Source: Allolobophora icterica
Taxonomy: Eukaryota; Annelida; Clitellata; Crassiclitellata; Lumbricidae
Length of the DNA: 64,000 nt
Direction: 5' to 3'
NCBI GenBank assembly: GCA_963556255.1
Contig: OY744605.1
Span: 374,352 to 438,351 of the forward strand
The notes beneath the pieces are model-generated. The model saw only the letters and a program-made list of their open reading frames with translations, had not been told where the DNA came from and searched no databases. The position numbers and the translations under genes are program-made. This document shows, one piece after another, positions 1-13,873 of the stretch (position 1 is its first letter; each line of letters starts with the position of its first letter).

Positions 1-347
1 TGCCACTTATGTGCTTTCCTATTTCTATCAGAATATTTAAATGGTAGTGCTTATGGTACAAGGGCTTCATTTGCAATGCCTTACTTGGTGAAAATCTGTT
101 CAGAACTTACATGCAAATACACATATCAGGTATTTCTAGAAGGACACGCCTTAATTAATCCAGTAATTGTGTTGAATTAACGGCCTTTATTGCCATTAAG
201 TGTCAGTAAACTCTGGATCTATCTATCCAGGACAAGCCTTGTGGTCTGAGATATCCGATGGAGATCGTCTGATATGTGATTAGAATTTAATTAAGTGTAC
301 TTTGCATGTATTGTACTGGTACATATCTTGTTTTATCTGTTTGATAG

Positions 348-3300
348 AAGTGAAGTTTCTCGGTTGAAGGAGCAGCTGGCCACGGCTCAGTGAGCAATTA
401 TTTCTTTCTTATTTTAAAGTATCCAACTGAAGAGCTATCTGTGTATTCTCCTCGTGTGTTATGATTGAGCCCAGCATTTGAAACTTCATGTTGCCGATAA
501 TGATTTTCCTGCACTGGTGTTTAAATCACGTGTATTAAGTTACAGTTCTAAAACTACTTTCATGAAATGCATCGGGACTTGTAACATAAGTATCAACGCA
601 GTGGTGTTTATTTCTTGAAAGAAGCGAGTTTTAATGGTGTCTGGAATGAAAGATACATAATTATATAACATAAATGAAAATTTGTAAACTTCAAGGAAAA
701 ACTCATCAGTAGCGATTCCAACCCAACAAGGAGAACCCTCGTTCAAACACAATAGATGTTAAAAAAGATATTTATAGAAGATGAATCTGATTGTCCTATG
801 TCTGCATTGTTTAAGTTGAAAGCTGAAGTGATAAGCAAGAGTTGTTTTGCTTTAGGACGGAAGCTGCAAGTGCAAACGAACAAACGCAACAGCTCAGGTG
901 AGAATCAATCAGAATGTAACAGAGAGTTAACTCTTTCAAATGGCAAATGATTGACAACACCAACAATCTGGTACTGCATTGTAGTGAATTTAGGATTTCG
1001 GTCTGGGTCTGGCTGTGCTACTTAGGGAATGTCCCTTGCTATTTACGGGAGCTCTGTTGCCCCTCCTCAAGTTTGGCTGGCTGTAAAAACCTTTGTGCTG
1101 CATCTTGTTCTGTTTGCATGCACTTCAAAGATGCGACGTCGTGCCTTTTCAGTGGTTGGTGTTGACCTCGTGGCATAACATTCCTTCAGATCTGCGTGTG
1201 CTTTTAACTATGGAATCTACATTTACAAGCATCTGTAAACTTCTTTATCACTGCAGTTGGGCTGGAAGCGCCTCTGGGTAGATATCTTGGACGGGAGCCA
1301 TGTAAGTGTTCTAAATGAATGTACTTCCCTTTGGTTGTGATAGATATCACGTTTCATTGATTTTAAATCGACTTGATTGATTTCGGATGGTTTGTTTCCT
1401 TCAGCGCTCAGTTGGCAGAGACAAAGTCATCGATCGCTGCAAAAGACGCAGATGAGGAGGAAAAGACGAAGACAATTGCGCAGGTGAAGAAGCAGTTCTT
1501 TCAAACGATCCATCTGGTGCCAAAACAATTATATCAGTCATCTCTGCATCTCTATAACTATAAATATCAGTGCAGACGGTTGGAGCTTTGTTTATATTTA
1601 GATGAACCACAGAGATACAATTTGAACTTGATTTAAACTTTGATAAAGTAGATATGTGTAATGTAACCAGACATTTATATAGCGCCTACAAAGGACCTCC
1701 TAGAGATGCTGCATACATGGCTATACCTAATTGATCTAAGTAAGTCTGACTTAAGATGACCGGATTATATGTCTTGAGGTGAATCAGTTGAAACGGCGTG
1801 TAGTGTTAAAGGAAGATTGTTCCAAGCCGGAGGTGAAATGCATGAGGAAGCCCATATGATTTTAATTTAAATGATAGTTAATTACTGAGCATGTGATGAA
1901 CTTGCCTGGTGTTCCTACTAATGACTGATTTTCATTGTGTAGCTGAGGAAGATTGGCCGGAAGTATCGGATGCAAGCGGAGGAGACACAGAAGGAACTGG
2001 AAGAGCTGAAGGCAAAGGCGGTTGAGGCCGCAAACTCAGAGATGAACGAGAAGCTGAAGAAGTCTGAACAGGACTTGGGCCAGATCCAGCAACGGCTGAA
2101 GGAGATGGAGACTCAGGCAGCCGATGCAAATGCCAGGGTCCATGCGGTCGAACAGGAACGCAATGAAGCCATGAAGCAGGTGAAGAATGCTGAAGAGAAG
2201 GAACGGGAACTCGCAGACCAGTTGGCCAAATTGAAACAGGTGAGCTAACGACAGGTGTATTGTGTTATTGGAGAATTATTTGCGATTTCTTAAGTGTTGT
2301 TCTGAGTGATTTGAAGCAGAGTCCAATCTCATCTGTCTGGAGAACTGCTGCGTCTTGTTTTGAGTTCTGCCTCTGCAAGACTTGTCTTCTGTGTGATTTG
2401 AACCAGAATTACTTTGGCTACGGTAGAGTGTCTGCTAGTCGAAGTCATTGCGGTTTGAGTCTGTTGCATGAATAGAAATAAATGTGATACTGTAATTGGA
2501 AGTTAGATTATTTTTATGCTTTTTGTTTTCTCTTGAACTGTAATTGGAAGTTAGATTGTTTCTTATATTGCATCATTCTTTTGCTTCTGTTTATCTGTTT
2601 TGTATGCATTGTCTGTAAATTGTGGGCATTTGTTTTTTGCAAGAGTACTTAGAGTACAAAGGTACTTAACTTAGTTGTGGAGATAATCTTGGTACTGCTG
2701 TGTACTGCAATGAACGTGCGATTGATGGGTCTGTTGGTCTGGATTTGCAGGAGCTGTCGAGGGCTTCGGAGGAGAAGAGCAACATGGCCGACAGTCACCT
2801 CAGGTCCGTGGAAGAGAAGGGGAAAGTGATGGATGACTTCCGGCGCATGACGGAGGACAACAAGAGTCTGAAGGAGGAGCGTGACAAGGCGGAAGAGGAG
2901 AAGACAAGGATGGTGGAAGAGAACCGTAAGATGTCGGAGCAGATGAAGGAGCTGGAGAAGCGACATGTGATGACGCGTAATCTGGTGCTCAACGCCAAAC
3001 AGCGACTCGAGGACAGGAAGGCGGAGATGGAGAAAGTGACGACGGAAAACCAAGAGATGAAGCGCAAGACAGAAGCGGATAAGGAAGAGATGTCGCGACT
3101 GACGGCCGAAGCAGAAGACCTGCGTCAGAGGCTCAATCAACAGGCTTCTGGTAAGGTCACCTGTGGGTCAAGGGGTAAAACATAAAGTCTCATGGGTTGC
3201 CTTTGTGTCAAGGGACTTGACGTATACGATCATCTGGATCGCCTCTGCGTCAAGGGGAAAATGTAAGGTCACCTGGGTTGCCATTTTGTCAAAGGACAAA

Positions 3301-4383
3301 ATGTGAGGTCATGTGGGTAGCCTTCGAATCAAGGGACTTAATGTTAGGTGACCTGGGTCACCTCAGGGTCAAGGGGCAAAGCATAGTCACCTGGGTTGCT
3401 GCAAGGTCTAAGGGCATACAAGTTCATCTAGTGCTCCAACCTGCAGGTCAAAGGGCATTTGATCAAAGTACATCGACTACGTATGCATCTGAGTTTTTCA
3501 GTAGGATTTTCAAGTTCAACTAAAGGCATTTCTTCCTATTTGTTCAAAAATAGTTATTAATTCTGCTGCATGAATTGGCTGCAAATGGACTTTGTTGGTT
3601 TCCTCTGCTTGTTTGAAGGCTGTTACCTGGTGACTGTTTTGTTGTGAGCAGCGGAGGAGATGGAGCTGAGGATGAATACAATCAAGTCACAGTTCGAAGG
3701 GAAGATTGTGCGGCTGGAAAGAGAGCTCGGAGAACAGACGGCTGCAAAGACTTCAGAGGCAGAGGCAGCTGAAAGACTACGCAGGGAGAACCAGGAACTG
3801 CAGCAGAGGGTCTGGATTTCATAAATCACGTCTTGATCATACATCTGGATTCCATAAATCACGTCTTAATCATACATCTGGATTCCATAAATCATGTCTT
3901 CTCAGTCAAACAGCTTACAGTAGCATTTGGAAGAGCTCTGATGGTGTTTGTGTTTCTAACATCAGTTTAGAAGAGCTGTTATAGCTCTTTGTTTTAGATG
4001 GCCATTTTATGAAACCCTTATGGGGAGAAAAGAGACTCCAGAGTCTCGGCCAATACGCTGGACAATGTTTGCTTGTATTAGAGGGTCCTTCAGACGGTGG
4101 TTCAGTGTTTATCTGTGTTTCAGGGGAGGAGGAAGGCAGGTGAACTGTACATGGAGTGCCTGTCTTAGACCTCTGTATGCAGGGTAATTTGTGAACCCAG
4201 TGAAGAAGCAGGTGTGTTGTGAATCAATAGATGCTGCGGAGAGAAGATGAGACTGATGGCTGTGTGTGTGTGTGGTTTCTTTCAGGTGAATCTGCTGCAG
4301 AATCAGATTGAGTCTTTTCAAAGACAGATTGGTCAGTCACCACAGAAGCCAACGATATCAGCGCCACCTGTTGAGAGATCTGG
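348..4383 (+). CDS. TPR: TPR exons coding the distal coiled coil
   Basis: Seven exons (348-389, 856-897, 1405-1483, 1943-2239, 2751-3150, 3652-3809, 4286-4383) encode an almost continuous, charged heptad-like helix rich in E, K, Q and A. The 99-codon exon at 1943 opens with the conserved KIGRKY segment. The 400-base exon at 2751 is the longest coiled-coil block. The exon at 3652 carries KSQFEGKIVRLEREL, the last coiled-coil motif before the disordered tail. This part of TPR packs as a parallel dimer in the basket. The first two exons are each exactly 42 bases long. Confidence 0.88.
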
Positions 4384-7300
4384 GTAAGTAATGTGAGAGT
4401 ACATTTAACAAAGACTGCTCAAGTTTCATCGCTACAACTCAGCCTCACTGTGTCTAACCTATTCCATATTAATTATCATTAATTATCAACTTCTGTGCTG
4501 GTGGTGGTCTTTAGTGCACAGGCATAAAACAATGGTTCTTCAAAACCAAGCGGTAATCAGGTCAACCAAGCAGTAATCAGGTCAACCAAGCAGTTAGGGG
4601 TCCACCGGTAAGACATTTTCCGCCGGTAACCGAATCCGAGTATTTGGAATGTATTTTTGCCGGATCCGGTAACGAACCGGTAACGAACCGGGTACCATTT
4701 GTTCCATATGCGAAGCTTCACATTTTGATGTAATGAAAAATTATCAAAATGAATTTGTGTTCATAGATTATAGAGGAATGAACCGAAAATAGCGCTAGAA
4801 TATACGACGCCATTTTTGGAAAATTTCTGTCTGCCTAATCTATCTTTAAGAATTTCCTAGCGCCGTTCACGGTGCTTATTGTTAACAGTTTATTAAATAA
4901 GTTCTGAAAGAAACAAATATTTTGCAACTATTTGCGTCTACAGTATTTGCCGAGGCGAATACTTCCGGAAACGGGATTACCGGCCGAGCCGAGTATCCGA
5001 GCCGGTTACCGGTGGACCCCTACAAGCAGTAATCAGGTGAACCAAGCAGTAATCAGGTCAACCGGCTGTATTCCTAAATCTGTGTTAATGCACGCAAGAG
5101 ACAATTCTAATTACCAAATTCAATAGCACCAGTGTCTAATGCACCAGTGTCTAACTCACAAGGTGTTAAGCCACGGTCAGGTCAAAAGACCCAGTTGTAC
5201 GTATATATGTATGTGTATGTATATCTGTACCTGACTCTATGGCTGTCAAAGGCACACTGAACGTGGGGGTTTCCTAACAGACCTCAAATGATGACGAGTG
5301 GAGCGCCAAATTATCCGTCACATTGCTGCTGTTAGTTACATTGCTATGTTACATAGGTAAAACAGCTGCTTTTGGATTGCAATAAATTGTAAACTGTTTT
5401 TACCTAAGTTTTCTTTTATTGAGCATTTAAATGTGCCAATTTCTGAACGCTGTACATAAATCATATATTTCAATGCCAATTTACGAAGCAAAGTACACAA
5501 TGCTTTATTTTACACAGTGGGTACCGAGAATGCTGAGATATTCACAAGTGGGTCTCAACCCAGAGAAGTTTGAAAGCCGCTGGTCTAAGCAAAGAAATGT
5601 TTATTTTTGTTTAAGGCCTGGTTCGGCCGATGTGTCTCAGCGCCGTACATACATCAAGCCGATGCCAACAGCCGTGCAGACGGTGCCACAGCGCCACTCT
5701 GCGCCTGTCCAACCGGTGCGCAGCACAGCAGGGGGTGCTGCAGAAACGAGGGCCATGGTTGCTTCGATTCGACCAATGGCCGTGGCATCCACGCAACCGA
5801 CGGCAACGCCCATGGCAACCGTCATGCCAACAACGATGTCTCTGCCCGAGAGTAAGTAGGATGAAATGCATTGGATCATTTGCTTTGCTTCATTCATTTG
5901 AGCTAAGCCAATCTTCTCTGCATTTCTTCTCTTTAATGCACTCTATGAATTTTTTAAATAGCCATCGTATTTTGGGAGATATTTCTGTACATTATTTACA
6001 GACTTCTGTGTTGGGTTTTAGTGTGCTTTTTCAGAAAAGACATTGTCCTTTCTGAAAAATATCTTTAGCTTTTTGATATTCCAGTGTTTTCTTCCAGAAG
6101 TTTCTGCTGAATGTGTAATTGAGATCTTTGTCTGTTTTGTTGCCTGCTCTGATTAGCTGTCACTTGTGTTGATTTGTTTGGATCAGATGAGGGTCTTCCA
6201 GCGCCTAATGTCTTGTCACAGTCGACGACAACCACAGCAGCGGCCGTCATGTCACAAGGACGACCAACGCAACAGGTTCAGCCGGTCTCCTCTCACGTCG
6301 AAGAGTCTACAGGTTGCCATTTGAACTCGCCTCTGCTTCATCTAACCTCTGTGTTAGATATTAGGTGCTTAAGTTGTTGATAGAGTTTGGGTTTGTTGTT
6401 GCAAGTGGTTCAGTATTGAACTGTGAGTGTGTTTGGGATTTGTTTAGGGTTACGAGTATTGATGAATTAATTAGTAGCTTCTATTGTGCCGCTGTCTAAT
6501 GCACAAGGCATCGATTGTTAATCCACTGACATTAGTCTGCTTTAGAAATGTCAATATGGTAGATAAGCAATTTGAAAGACGTCAGTCTGAAATAGAGCTG
6601 CCTATGTAAGGAACTGTCTGTATTCATTTGCAGTTAAGTTATAAGAGTCCATTGTCCCTTCAACAGTTTAGCAAGCACCTCAAGTCTCTTATTCAACAGT
6701 GATTTGATTGGTTTGGGTCCAATCAAATGTCAGATTAATGTGAGATTAATGTCAGATTTACAATTATAATTATAGTTAGAACTTTGAATAAGTTTCTGAT
6801 ACTTTTCTGTTTCAGTTTCATCTTCTGAGGAACCTGTGTTGGAAGGCATGCAGCAGCCTATCGCCTCCTGGTGGCTCGAACATGCAACTCCATCTACTTC
6901 ATCAGAGCATGCAGCGCTGCCCTCTGGCGCTGGAACAAGCAGCAGCAGCAGCAGTGGCATCACTAACAAGAGACCGAGGGAAGAGACGAGACAGTGAGTC
7001 ATCCTCTGATCAATTGATCTCTCTCAACTGAATCTCGTTCTCTGTTAAACAAACAAAACTGTTCTTCTTGTGTGTTCTTACAACTGTCTGCATTCAGTGA
7101 ATATCAACGTATTCTATTAACTCGTGTCTCTTTCTCTGGATTGAAGCCTTACATGAAGTGTCTGTTGCTCAGTAGAATATCGGACTTGCTTGTTTAATTC
7201 TTCTGCATTTATGTGGTTCATTTTTTCTTTCATTGAAGGCAAGAAGAGAGTACGGAGAACGATAGCGAAGCTCCAGCCAAACGATCCAAGATGCAGGTAT

Positions 7301-7593
7301 GTTGTCAGTTATGGTAATGGTAAATTTATATAGCACCACTTCAAGAGAGACTCATCAGAGACTCCCCCGACCTAACACAATGAAACCACGATCAAACAAA
7401 AGGGTTTCAAGTGTTTGTGGAAGAGAAGCAAAGAGAGGTAGTAGTTTATCCTTTTGGGTTGTGTAGTTTGTCTTATTTTCAACCCGTAGCGAATTACTTT
7501 ATGGACTATATGCCCCTTGTTATGATTTGGAAAGGTTATATTAGAAATAACTCCAAACCCGTGTTATGGTCCCTTTTCATATGCGGCATCACA

Positions 7594-7626
<33 letters not shown>

Positions 7627-10600
7627 ATGTATATATATATATATGTATTATGCTGAGGAGAGAGAAGTTGATGTGATGCTGTTTTGGTGATGCTAGACTG
7701 GAGAGGCGGCGGATACAACGGAGACGAATGCAGTTACGGAGGTTGAGAGGGAGGCTGCATCAGTGGCTCAGATGGTAGACAACCAGCAACAGACAACAGC
7801 AGAGGTCAGCTTCCTCCCTCTCTTCCCTCACCTTTCTTTCCTTCCTTCCTTCCTCCTTTGTTCCCTCCCTCTTAACCACATTGTTGCGGTGATGAATGAT
7901 GTAAGATAACACTGAGTACTTAAGGAGATGATTTTGATGATGATGAATGTGATGATGATTACAGTTATAATTGTAATGACGATGTTGATGATAATCAGTT
8001 GCTCTGAATGATGAATGACATTTCCCTCTGTTTTGTTCAAGCTCAAGCCTTTTCTATTCTGCTCTAACATTCCTTTTTCTCTTCAGATCCCTTGTTTTGC
8101 AGCGCTATGCAAAGGTTCTTTAAAGGCTGCAAATAATTGTTGGTGTGCTTGCGATGATGAGTTTTTGATGCGTTCTGTGTGCAGCAGACGAGGCGTGAAC
8201 TGGAACCAGTGTCTACGTCATTGGCCATGGAGGAACTGAGTCGTAATTCAGATGTCATCCATGACGAAGACTCTCGCAAGCGAGCGTCCTTGGACCAGGC
8301 GGAGGGACTCGTGACGCTTCCGTCGGACGACCTTCCCGATTACCAGGAGACGGAGGCCTCGGCCACCGAGTACGACATTCGACCTTCAACCTCGCGCCAG
8401 CATGGCTCGGACGTCGATGAGCAGAGCAACCAGGAGTCGATCAACCAGTCTGAGCCGAGAGACGATGCGGAGGAGGCTGCGGCCGAGGTCCAACCACAGG
8501 ATGATGTCATCTGTGTGGAGGAGGAAGATGATGACGAGGAAGAGGTGATAGAACCAGTCTTCATTTGCAGAGGAATTAGTGTTAGGGGATTTCTGTCTGT
8601 CTGTCTCTTGCTCTCTCTCGGAGAAAGTCGACGATTTAAGTGGTTCTTTAGAATAGAGTTTCCTAATGACATGATGTAATTGCTGTAAAATATTTTCTTT
8701 GAGACACAAATGGAAGCATTTTTGGCAACAGTTGACTTGCTTAGGCAGCTGTTCTGGGTTCTGTTCATCGTGAGTTTCATATATTGAGAATCTGTGACAA
8801 TCTTGTCTAACTGGAGTGGCATTCATTGGTTGAGTGATGATTGATAGTCTGAGGGATTGTGATGATTGACAGTCTGAGGGATTGTGATGATTGACAGTCT
8901 TAGGGATTGTGATGATTGACAGTCTGAGGGATTGTGATGATTGACAGTCTGAGGGATTGTGATGATTGACAGTCTGAGGGATTGTGATGATTGACAGTCT
9001 GAGGGATTGTGATGATTGATGGAATGATCTTTCAGTTAATGAATTAGACGATTGGTTTCTGTTAGGGAGCGGAATGCACTGGACAGACTGGCGGAGTGGA
9101 ATACCAGGTGGATAACTCGGAAGAGGAGGAAGAGGAGTACAATCCAGGCTATCCAGAGGAAGTGGAAGACATTGATGATGATGAATTTGAGGTTAGTTGG
9201 TTCATCTCATCCATCAAAAGTCACTCTCTGTTTTTATTGCAGGTGGACATCAGTTTTTTTAGTTTTGTGTTGCAAGGTTAGTGACTTGAGCGTGTAGAAG
9301 AATGATTTCACTTAACGAACTGCCTCTTTCTAGTTTCAGACTGAACTGCGCGTCCTCTTTCTCAAGTGTCAGGGGTCATTAAGGAATTCATAGGATAAAT
9401 ATTGAGTTTTTGATGTTTAGTTGTGTTTCATATGCTTAAAGTTTGTTTCCTCTGCCACTGGGCTATACTAATAATAGGGCCAAACTATAATGTCTGACTT
9501 CTCGTCATCGGTCTCTCGTTCCTTACAGGCATTTCTGTTTCCCCTGGGCTGTGTGAGGCTTTTCATGAATTCTTAGATACGATACAATAGAACGTGCAGT
9601 CGTTACTAGAGAGCAGTGATAACAAAGATTGTGTTTAAATGTTGAGGAATGCAGTGATGATGAAGATGATGGTGTTGATGATGTTGATGTTTATTTGTTA
9701 ACAGGTGGAAGATAAGGAGGAGGGAGGTGCTGAGGAGGACATCTACGAGGGAATAGATGCAGCTGAGATCGAGGTGGAGGGAGAGGAGAGCACAAACGAC
9801 GTCATCGTTGTTGGTGAGTTATTTCAACTGATCGTTTTAGGTGAAGGCTGTGTTGGTCCAGTGAATGTGCCTGGTTTCAGCAGCAGGGTCTTTGCCATCT
9901 TCTCTTCTTAGACTAAACAAATGATGTCTTTATTTTTAAAAAGCTGATTCCGTTTAGTTGTTTACATCTTTTGCTATCACTGAAGATGTATTTGGGATGC
10001 GTAGCTGTTGATACAGAGGATAGAACTGATGCTCTGTTGATGGTTGGTTGCAGACGATGAGGCGATGGCTGGTACGGATGCTGATGGACACGGTGAGGAG
10101 GATGGAGTGCAGATGGTTCAACCAGATGATAACATGGTGCCTGTCAGTGCCGTCTCCACCTCACAGCCGCACCAGGTCATGCACAGACATACAGGTCAGT
10201 GTCGTTGATGCGTGACAGCCACGCCTGCCGAAACAAGTGGCGCCTCCCCTGCAGTTACCTCATAGTTTGATTGGATGTCTAGATAGCTGACTGACTGAAT
10301 TAATTGATTTAATTGACTGGATTGTTTGATTGATTGATTTTGTTGTCTTGACTGTTTTTTGATTGACTGATTGATTGCTTTATTGATTTGGTTTGCTTGA
10401 CTGTGACTGATTGCTTTATTGGTTGATTTAGATGACTGGATCGATTGATTGGTTGGCTGGTTGGCTAGCTTGATTGACTGTATGACTGATTGATTGACTG
10501 ATATGCTAAAGTCTGGTGAGTAAGGTCAGGTGGAGTTGACCTGTTGTGCATTTGTTTTCTACATTTTTGTTGTGATTGAGTTCCTTTTTCAACTCCATTT

Positions 10601-13405
10601 CTCCTCTTCTCAACTGACATTAATGCTTAACCTGTCTTAGTCGGATGTTCTTTGAGTTCTGTTTATCGTGGGTAGATGCAATCTCCACAAAGTAAACAGA
10701 ATCATTCTGTTGAGGCTGAACTCTTAATTAGGAATCGTGTCATGTACTTTTGATTTCACCCTTCAATGCCCATCAGAATCAGTCATGCGTGAACTGTAAT
10801 CCGATTACTATGCTTTGTTAAAGAATGTCTTCAGTGAACGAAACAGCGTGTGTGTGTGTGTGTCTTACATGATGACAGAATGCTTGATTTTCCTCTTAGG
10901 TCAGTCATCGGTGCGTCTGGCCAATGCGCCCTCTAGTGACGGAGGAGCAATGAGAGTCATTCCTCAGATGACATCTGCAGCAGCTGCTCGCTCAACTGGA
11001 AGTCAGATGGATCGGGTGCCAATGACCAGCCGCGCTCAGCTGATGCCCTTCATATTTGGGGTGAGCAGATGAGGTTCATTTGGTGGAGGAAGAGGAGGTA
11101 GAATCGGAATAGATGGATGGCTGGCTGGAATGGACTGTGATCTGAATATTTGATCGATTAATTGATCAGATATTTTGATTCATCCATTATTGGAATATCA
11201 TAATTGTTATTGAACATGTATGTAGTGCCACTTCTAGACCAAATTAACCTGTGTGATGTTAAATGATCCAATGATCTGAGTGAAGACGATGAAACGTGGT
11301 ATGTTCTGTTATATGTTGTAAGTGGTTGTGAATGAAGTGGTTTTGCATCTGAATGGTTGTTCTTTATCTGAGCTGGAGAGGAAGTTTCATTTCTCATTTC
11401 TTTTTCATACGGCTCTTTAATTGTAGTCGGATATGGGAAGCGGAGGATTTGAGATCGGAGATGATGGCATTGTTCCAAGCACTCCCACTCTCCAGATCTC
11501 CGTACGAACCGACGGATTTGCCGAAGCAGTCAGGTAGCCATGATTTAGTCAGATCAGTAGTATTATTACTTTTTGAGTAATCTTATAATCATTGGTATTT
11601 GTAGAGCAGTTTGATGTTATGGAATGTAAGAAAATGCATTTGAATCACTTCCCAGAAGTGGTTATTAGTTGATCAATTGTCTAAGAGAAGTTTAACAGAG
11701 GCTAACAAAGGGTTATTGGAGGTGGTTTTCAGGTACGTAATCTTGACAGAATGAGAGAAGACTAGAAGGGACAACATTGCAGTGTTCCGTTATGTGGAAG
11801 GTTCTTTAGCGTCTGAGTAGTTGTTCTGCATCTGATCTTATGTGCTTCTGGTAGGTGAAGGTTTGAAGTGATGTAACACTTGTGTTGTCTTGTTGGTGTT
11901 TTTTTATCTAGTTCTCCTCAAGTAACTGAGGAATTTATGTTTGGCTCATCCTCTGAATCTGTTCCACAATCCGAACTGGCTCAGCAGAGAGGTAAGAAAA
12001 TGACAGACTGTTGACTATTATCATTAATTGGATTTATTCATTATTATAATTATCTAATTTAGTGTGACTTCTATGGCACCGTTATAGTAATACACAATAC
12101 TTCAGTCAATTGTTGCGTCAAATGAAACCATAATTTAAAATCATAATCAACAGATTCTTAGATTACTACTGTTATTGGAGACGGAAGTTTCACGGTGCAG
12201 CCAACCTTCAGAGCAAAGAAAGATTTGAAGACAAGACTGTTGTTAATGTTACTACTACTACTTCTACTATTCTCCATTGTTACTATTATTTATCCTATTC
12301 TCTATTCTTAGTTTGTTACACACACACACACAGAGTTACAAAGCACTGTTGATGACCATGTTCTTTGGCTGTGCCAGAGTCAAAGCTGAGTTCATTTGAT
12401 GTGGTTTTTGATTTCTTCTGTTCTTTAGGAATTGGGGTTGACGACACACGCATGGATCTGTCACAGTTTGACGACCATGCCAGTCGCGGTCTCTTGACGA
12501 CTCCGCCATGCTCTCAGACATCACCTGCATTCCAAGTCAGCCACTTGTCACCTGAACACTTCCAGGACCAGTCACAGGAACCTCACAACACAGCGGCAGG
12601 ACCTTCAAAAGGAACGGCTGATCGAACTTGTGCAGACGCGGGAAGATTCTCTGAACCCATTCTCAGGTGAAATGGAAATTTCTTCTGTTAACATTTAGCC
12701 TTTGGTGGCTCTCTTCTCTCTCTTCATTATGTTGTGTTTGATAATTCTTTACTGCAGGAATGATTTCCACTCATTAATTAATTTATTATTACTGTTATTA
12801 TTATTTTTATGCATTTATTAATTGCAACTATCTAATGACTAAGCATCTTCGATAGCGCTTGGAGCAAATTGCGAGTGAAGGCCTCTACACAGTTACCATC
12901 TCAGAGGAGGAGGAGGCTCAAACACGTACTCTCCCCGTTGCAAGGCGAGTGCTCTAACCATTTGGCTACCCAGTTGGCCACATGCTTCAGTGGTGTTATA
13001 GCACAACTGATGCTGACAGTGTCGTTTGTTTTCAGTTCGCAGACGTCAATGACGCAGTCTACTGGGGGAAGTCGGTCGCATACCCCAGTTCCCGTGGAGG
13101 ATTCTTCACAGGATGACCAAAGAGTGGCCGCTGCCTCATCAGAGACATCTGGTGACAACAGAACTGCGCATGGCCCAGATGACAGACCTTCAACGAGTGA
13201 GAGCAGCGTCCCAGATCGACCGGAGACTCATGGTGAGAGACAATCACACTCTTACTTACAACTCCCAGTAGCTTTTGCCTGGCATAGTTAATGGACGTTT
13301 AACGTGACAATTTATCACACTTGTCTTCTGCATGTTTTTGTTGCACTGTATTTGTCTGCAGTGCCTCCTAAACCCATCCATCTTTTTCATTTCCGACGAT
13401 TTTCC

Positions 13406-13451
<46 letters not shown>

Positions 13452-13873
13452 ATGTCTAACTGTTTGCCCTTCTGTTTGTCTGTGTAGCACAATCAAAACC
13501 AAAGATAAAGAAGATCGTGTGGCAGGAGCCAAACAGCCAGGAGACATCGTCATCTGGACCTTCTGTAGGAGCTTCACCATCATCCTCTCAACAGCAGCAG
13601 CAGCAACAGCCACAGGTCTCATCACAACAGCAACAGCAGCAGCAGTTGACTCCTCAGCCGGGCGCAGGGACCAGTCAGCCTCGTAGGGGATACGCTCGAG
13701 GGGGCTATCGGGGCAGCCGTGGTGCTGCAGCCCAACAGCATCAGGTGAGGCCTCTGCTGTCGGTGCCAATGGTTCCTCCGCAGGCACACTCACCGCAGGT
13801 CGCTCGGAGAGCAAGAGGCAGTCGTGCAAGCGCTGCTGCTGTCTGGTCCACGAGACAGCAACACTACCAGTGA
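348..13873 (+). CDS. TPR: Nucleoprotein TPR (nuclear basket), C-terminal half, multi-exon, 5' end outside window
   Basis: TPR is the coiled-coil scaffold of the nuclear pore basket and acts in mRNA and protein export. Exons: 348-389, 856-897, 1405-1483, 1943-2239, 2751-3150, 3652-3809, 4286-4383, 5616-5851, 6187-6312, 6816-6993, 7239-7296, 7697-7804, 8185-8544, 9066-9191, 9705-9813, 10054-10194, 10900-11060, 11427-11533, 11912-11991, 12429-12666, 13036-13232, 13488-13873. All junctions are GT-AG and phases agree, giving about 1,242 codons. Family landmarks seen: LRKIGRKYRMQAEET, KSQFEGKIVRLEREL, ASTQPTATPMATVMPTT, KRPREE, QPQDDVICVEEEDDDEEE, VPSTPTL then RTDGFAEAV and SSPQVTEEF. The order matches vertebrate TPR. 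The exon at 348 starts in phase, so more exons lie upstream. Very secure for identity; individual exon edges could be off by a few bases. Confidence 0.93.
3151..3460. repeat. Degenerate intronic tandem repeat, unit about 45 bp
   Basis: About seven diverged units built on 'aaggtcacctgggttgcc' and 'gtcaaggg' start directly at the donor of the TPR exon ending at 3150. The first bases of the intron belong to the array. Confidence 0.7.
3810..3902. repeat. 35-bp tandem repeat abutting a TPR splice donor
   Basis: Nearly three units of a sequence containing 'tctggattccataaatcacg' follow the exon that ends at 3809. The donor (AGG|GTCTGG) is itself the start of the first unit. Confidence 0.75.
4545..5062. 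repeat. 20-bp tandem repeat (ggtcaaccaagcagtaatca) split by an insertion
   Basis: Units of 'accaagcagtaatcaggtca' occur at 4549-4594 and resume at 5023-5062. A 428-bp element with an 8-bp target duplication separates the two halves. Confidence 0.8.
4595..5022. mobile_element. hAT-type non-autonomous element, 428 bp, in a TPR intron
   Basis: The ends are inverted repeats, TAGGGGTCCACCGGTAA on the left and its complement on the right. The flanks at 4587-4594 and 5023-5030 are both CAAGCAGT, an 8-bp target duplication as made by hAT transposases. The inside is rich in CCGGTAAC motifs and has no credible ORF. Confidence 0.85.
5616..13873 (+). CDS. TPR: TPR exons coding the disordered acidic tail and RG/poly-Q end
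   Basis: Fifteen exons encode the low-complexity C-terminus. The exon at 5616 has the conserved SIRPM ... ATVMPTT stretch. The exon at 6816 contains a Ser run and KRPREE; 7239 contains AKRSKM, a basic patch like the TPR nuclear localisation region. Exons 8185, 9066 and 9705 are strongly acidic (EEEDDDEEE, SEEEEEEYNPGY, EEDIYEGIDAAEIEVEGEE). The last exon (13488) has two Gln runs and an RG-rich patch (RRGYARGGYRGSRG), then stops TGA at 13871-13873. The acceptor at 8185 is a NAGNAG (cagcag), so one Gln may be optional. Confidence 0.88.
8832..9020. repeat. Tandem repeat, about 26-27 bp unit, seven copies
   Basis: Units of 'gattgtgatgattgacag' plus 'tctgagg' are almost identical. They lie in the TPR intron, ending about 45 bases before the exon at 9066. 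Confidence 0.9.
10262..10502. repeat. Degenerate TTGATTGACT-type simple repeat
   Basis: An intron stretch of TPR dominated by variants of 'gattgattgactg'; no coding signal seen. Confidence 0.6.
12811..12981 (-). mobile_element. tRNA-derived SINE copy
   Basis: On the minus strand the sequence starts with a tRNA-like head: 'gggtagccaaatggttagag' (A-box like), then a degenerate B box 'gtgtttgagcc'. It ends with a tail also found at 42,089, 43,150 and elsewhere ('cttagtcattagatagt'). It lies in the last-but-two TPR intron. Confidence 0.65.

Noticed and set aside
5431..5615. Upstream extension of the TPR frame from 5431
   Set aside because: The codons before 5616 lie in the intron; the acceptor TTTAAG at 5610-5615 and the phase from the preceding exon fix the exon start at 5616.
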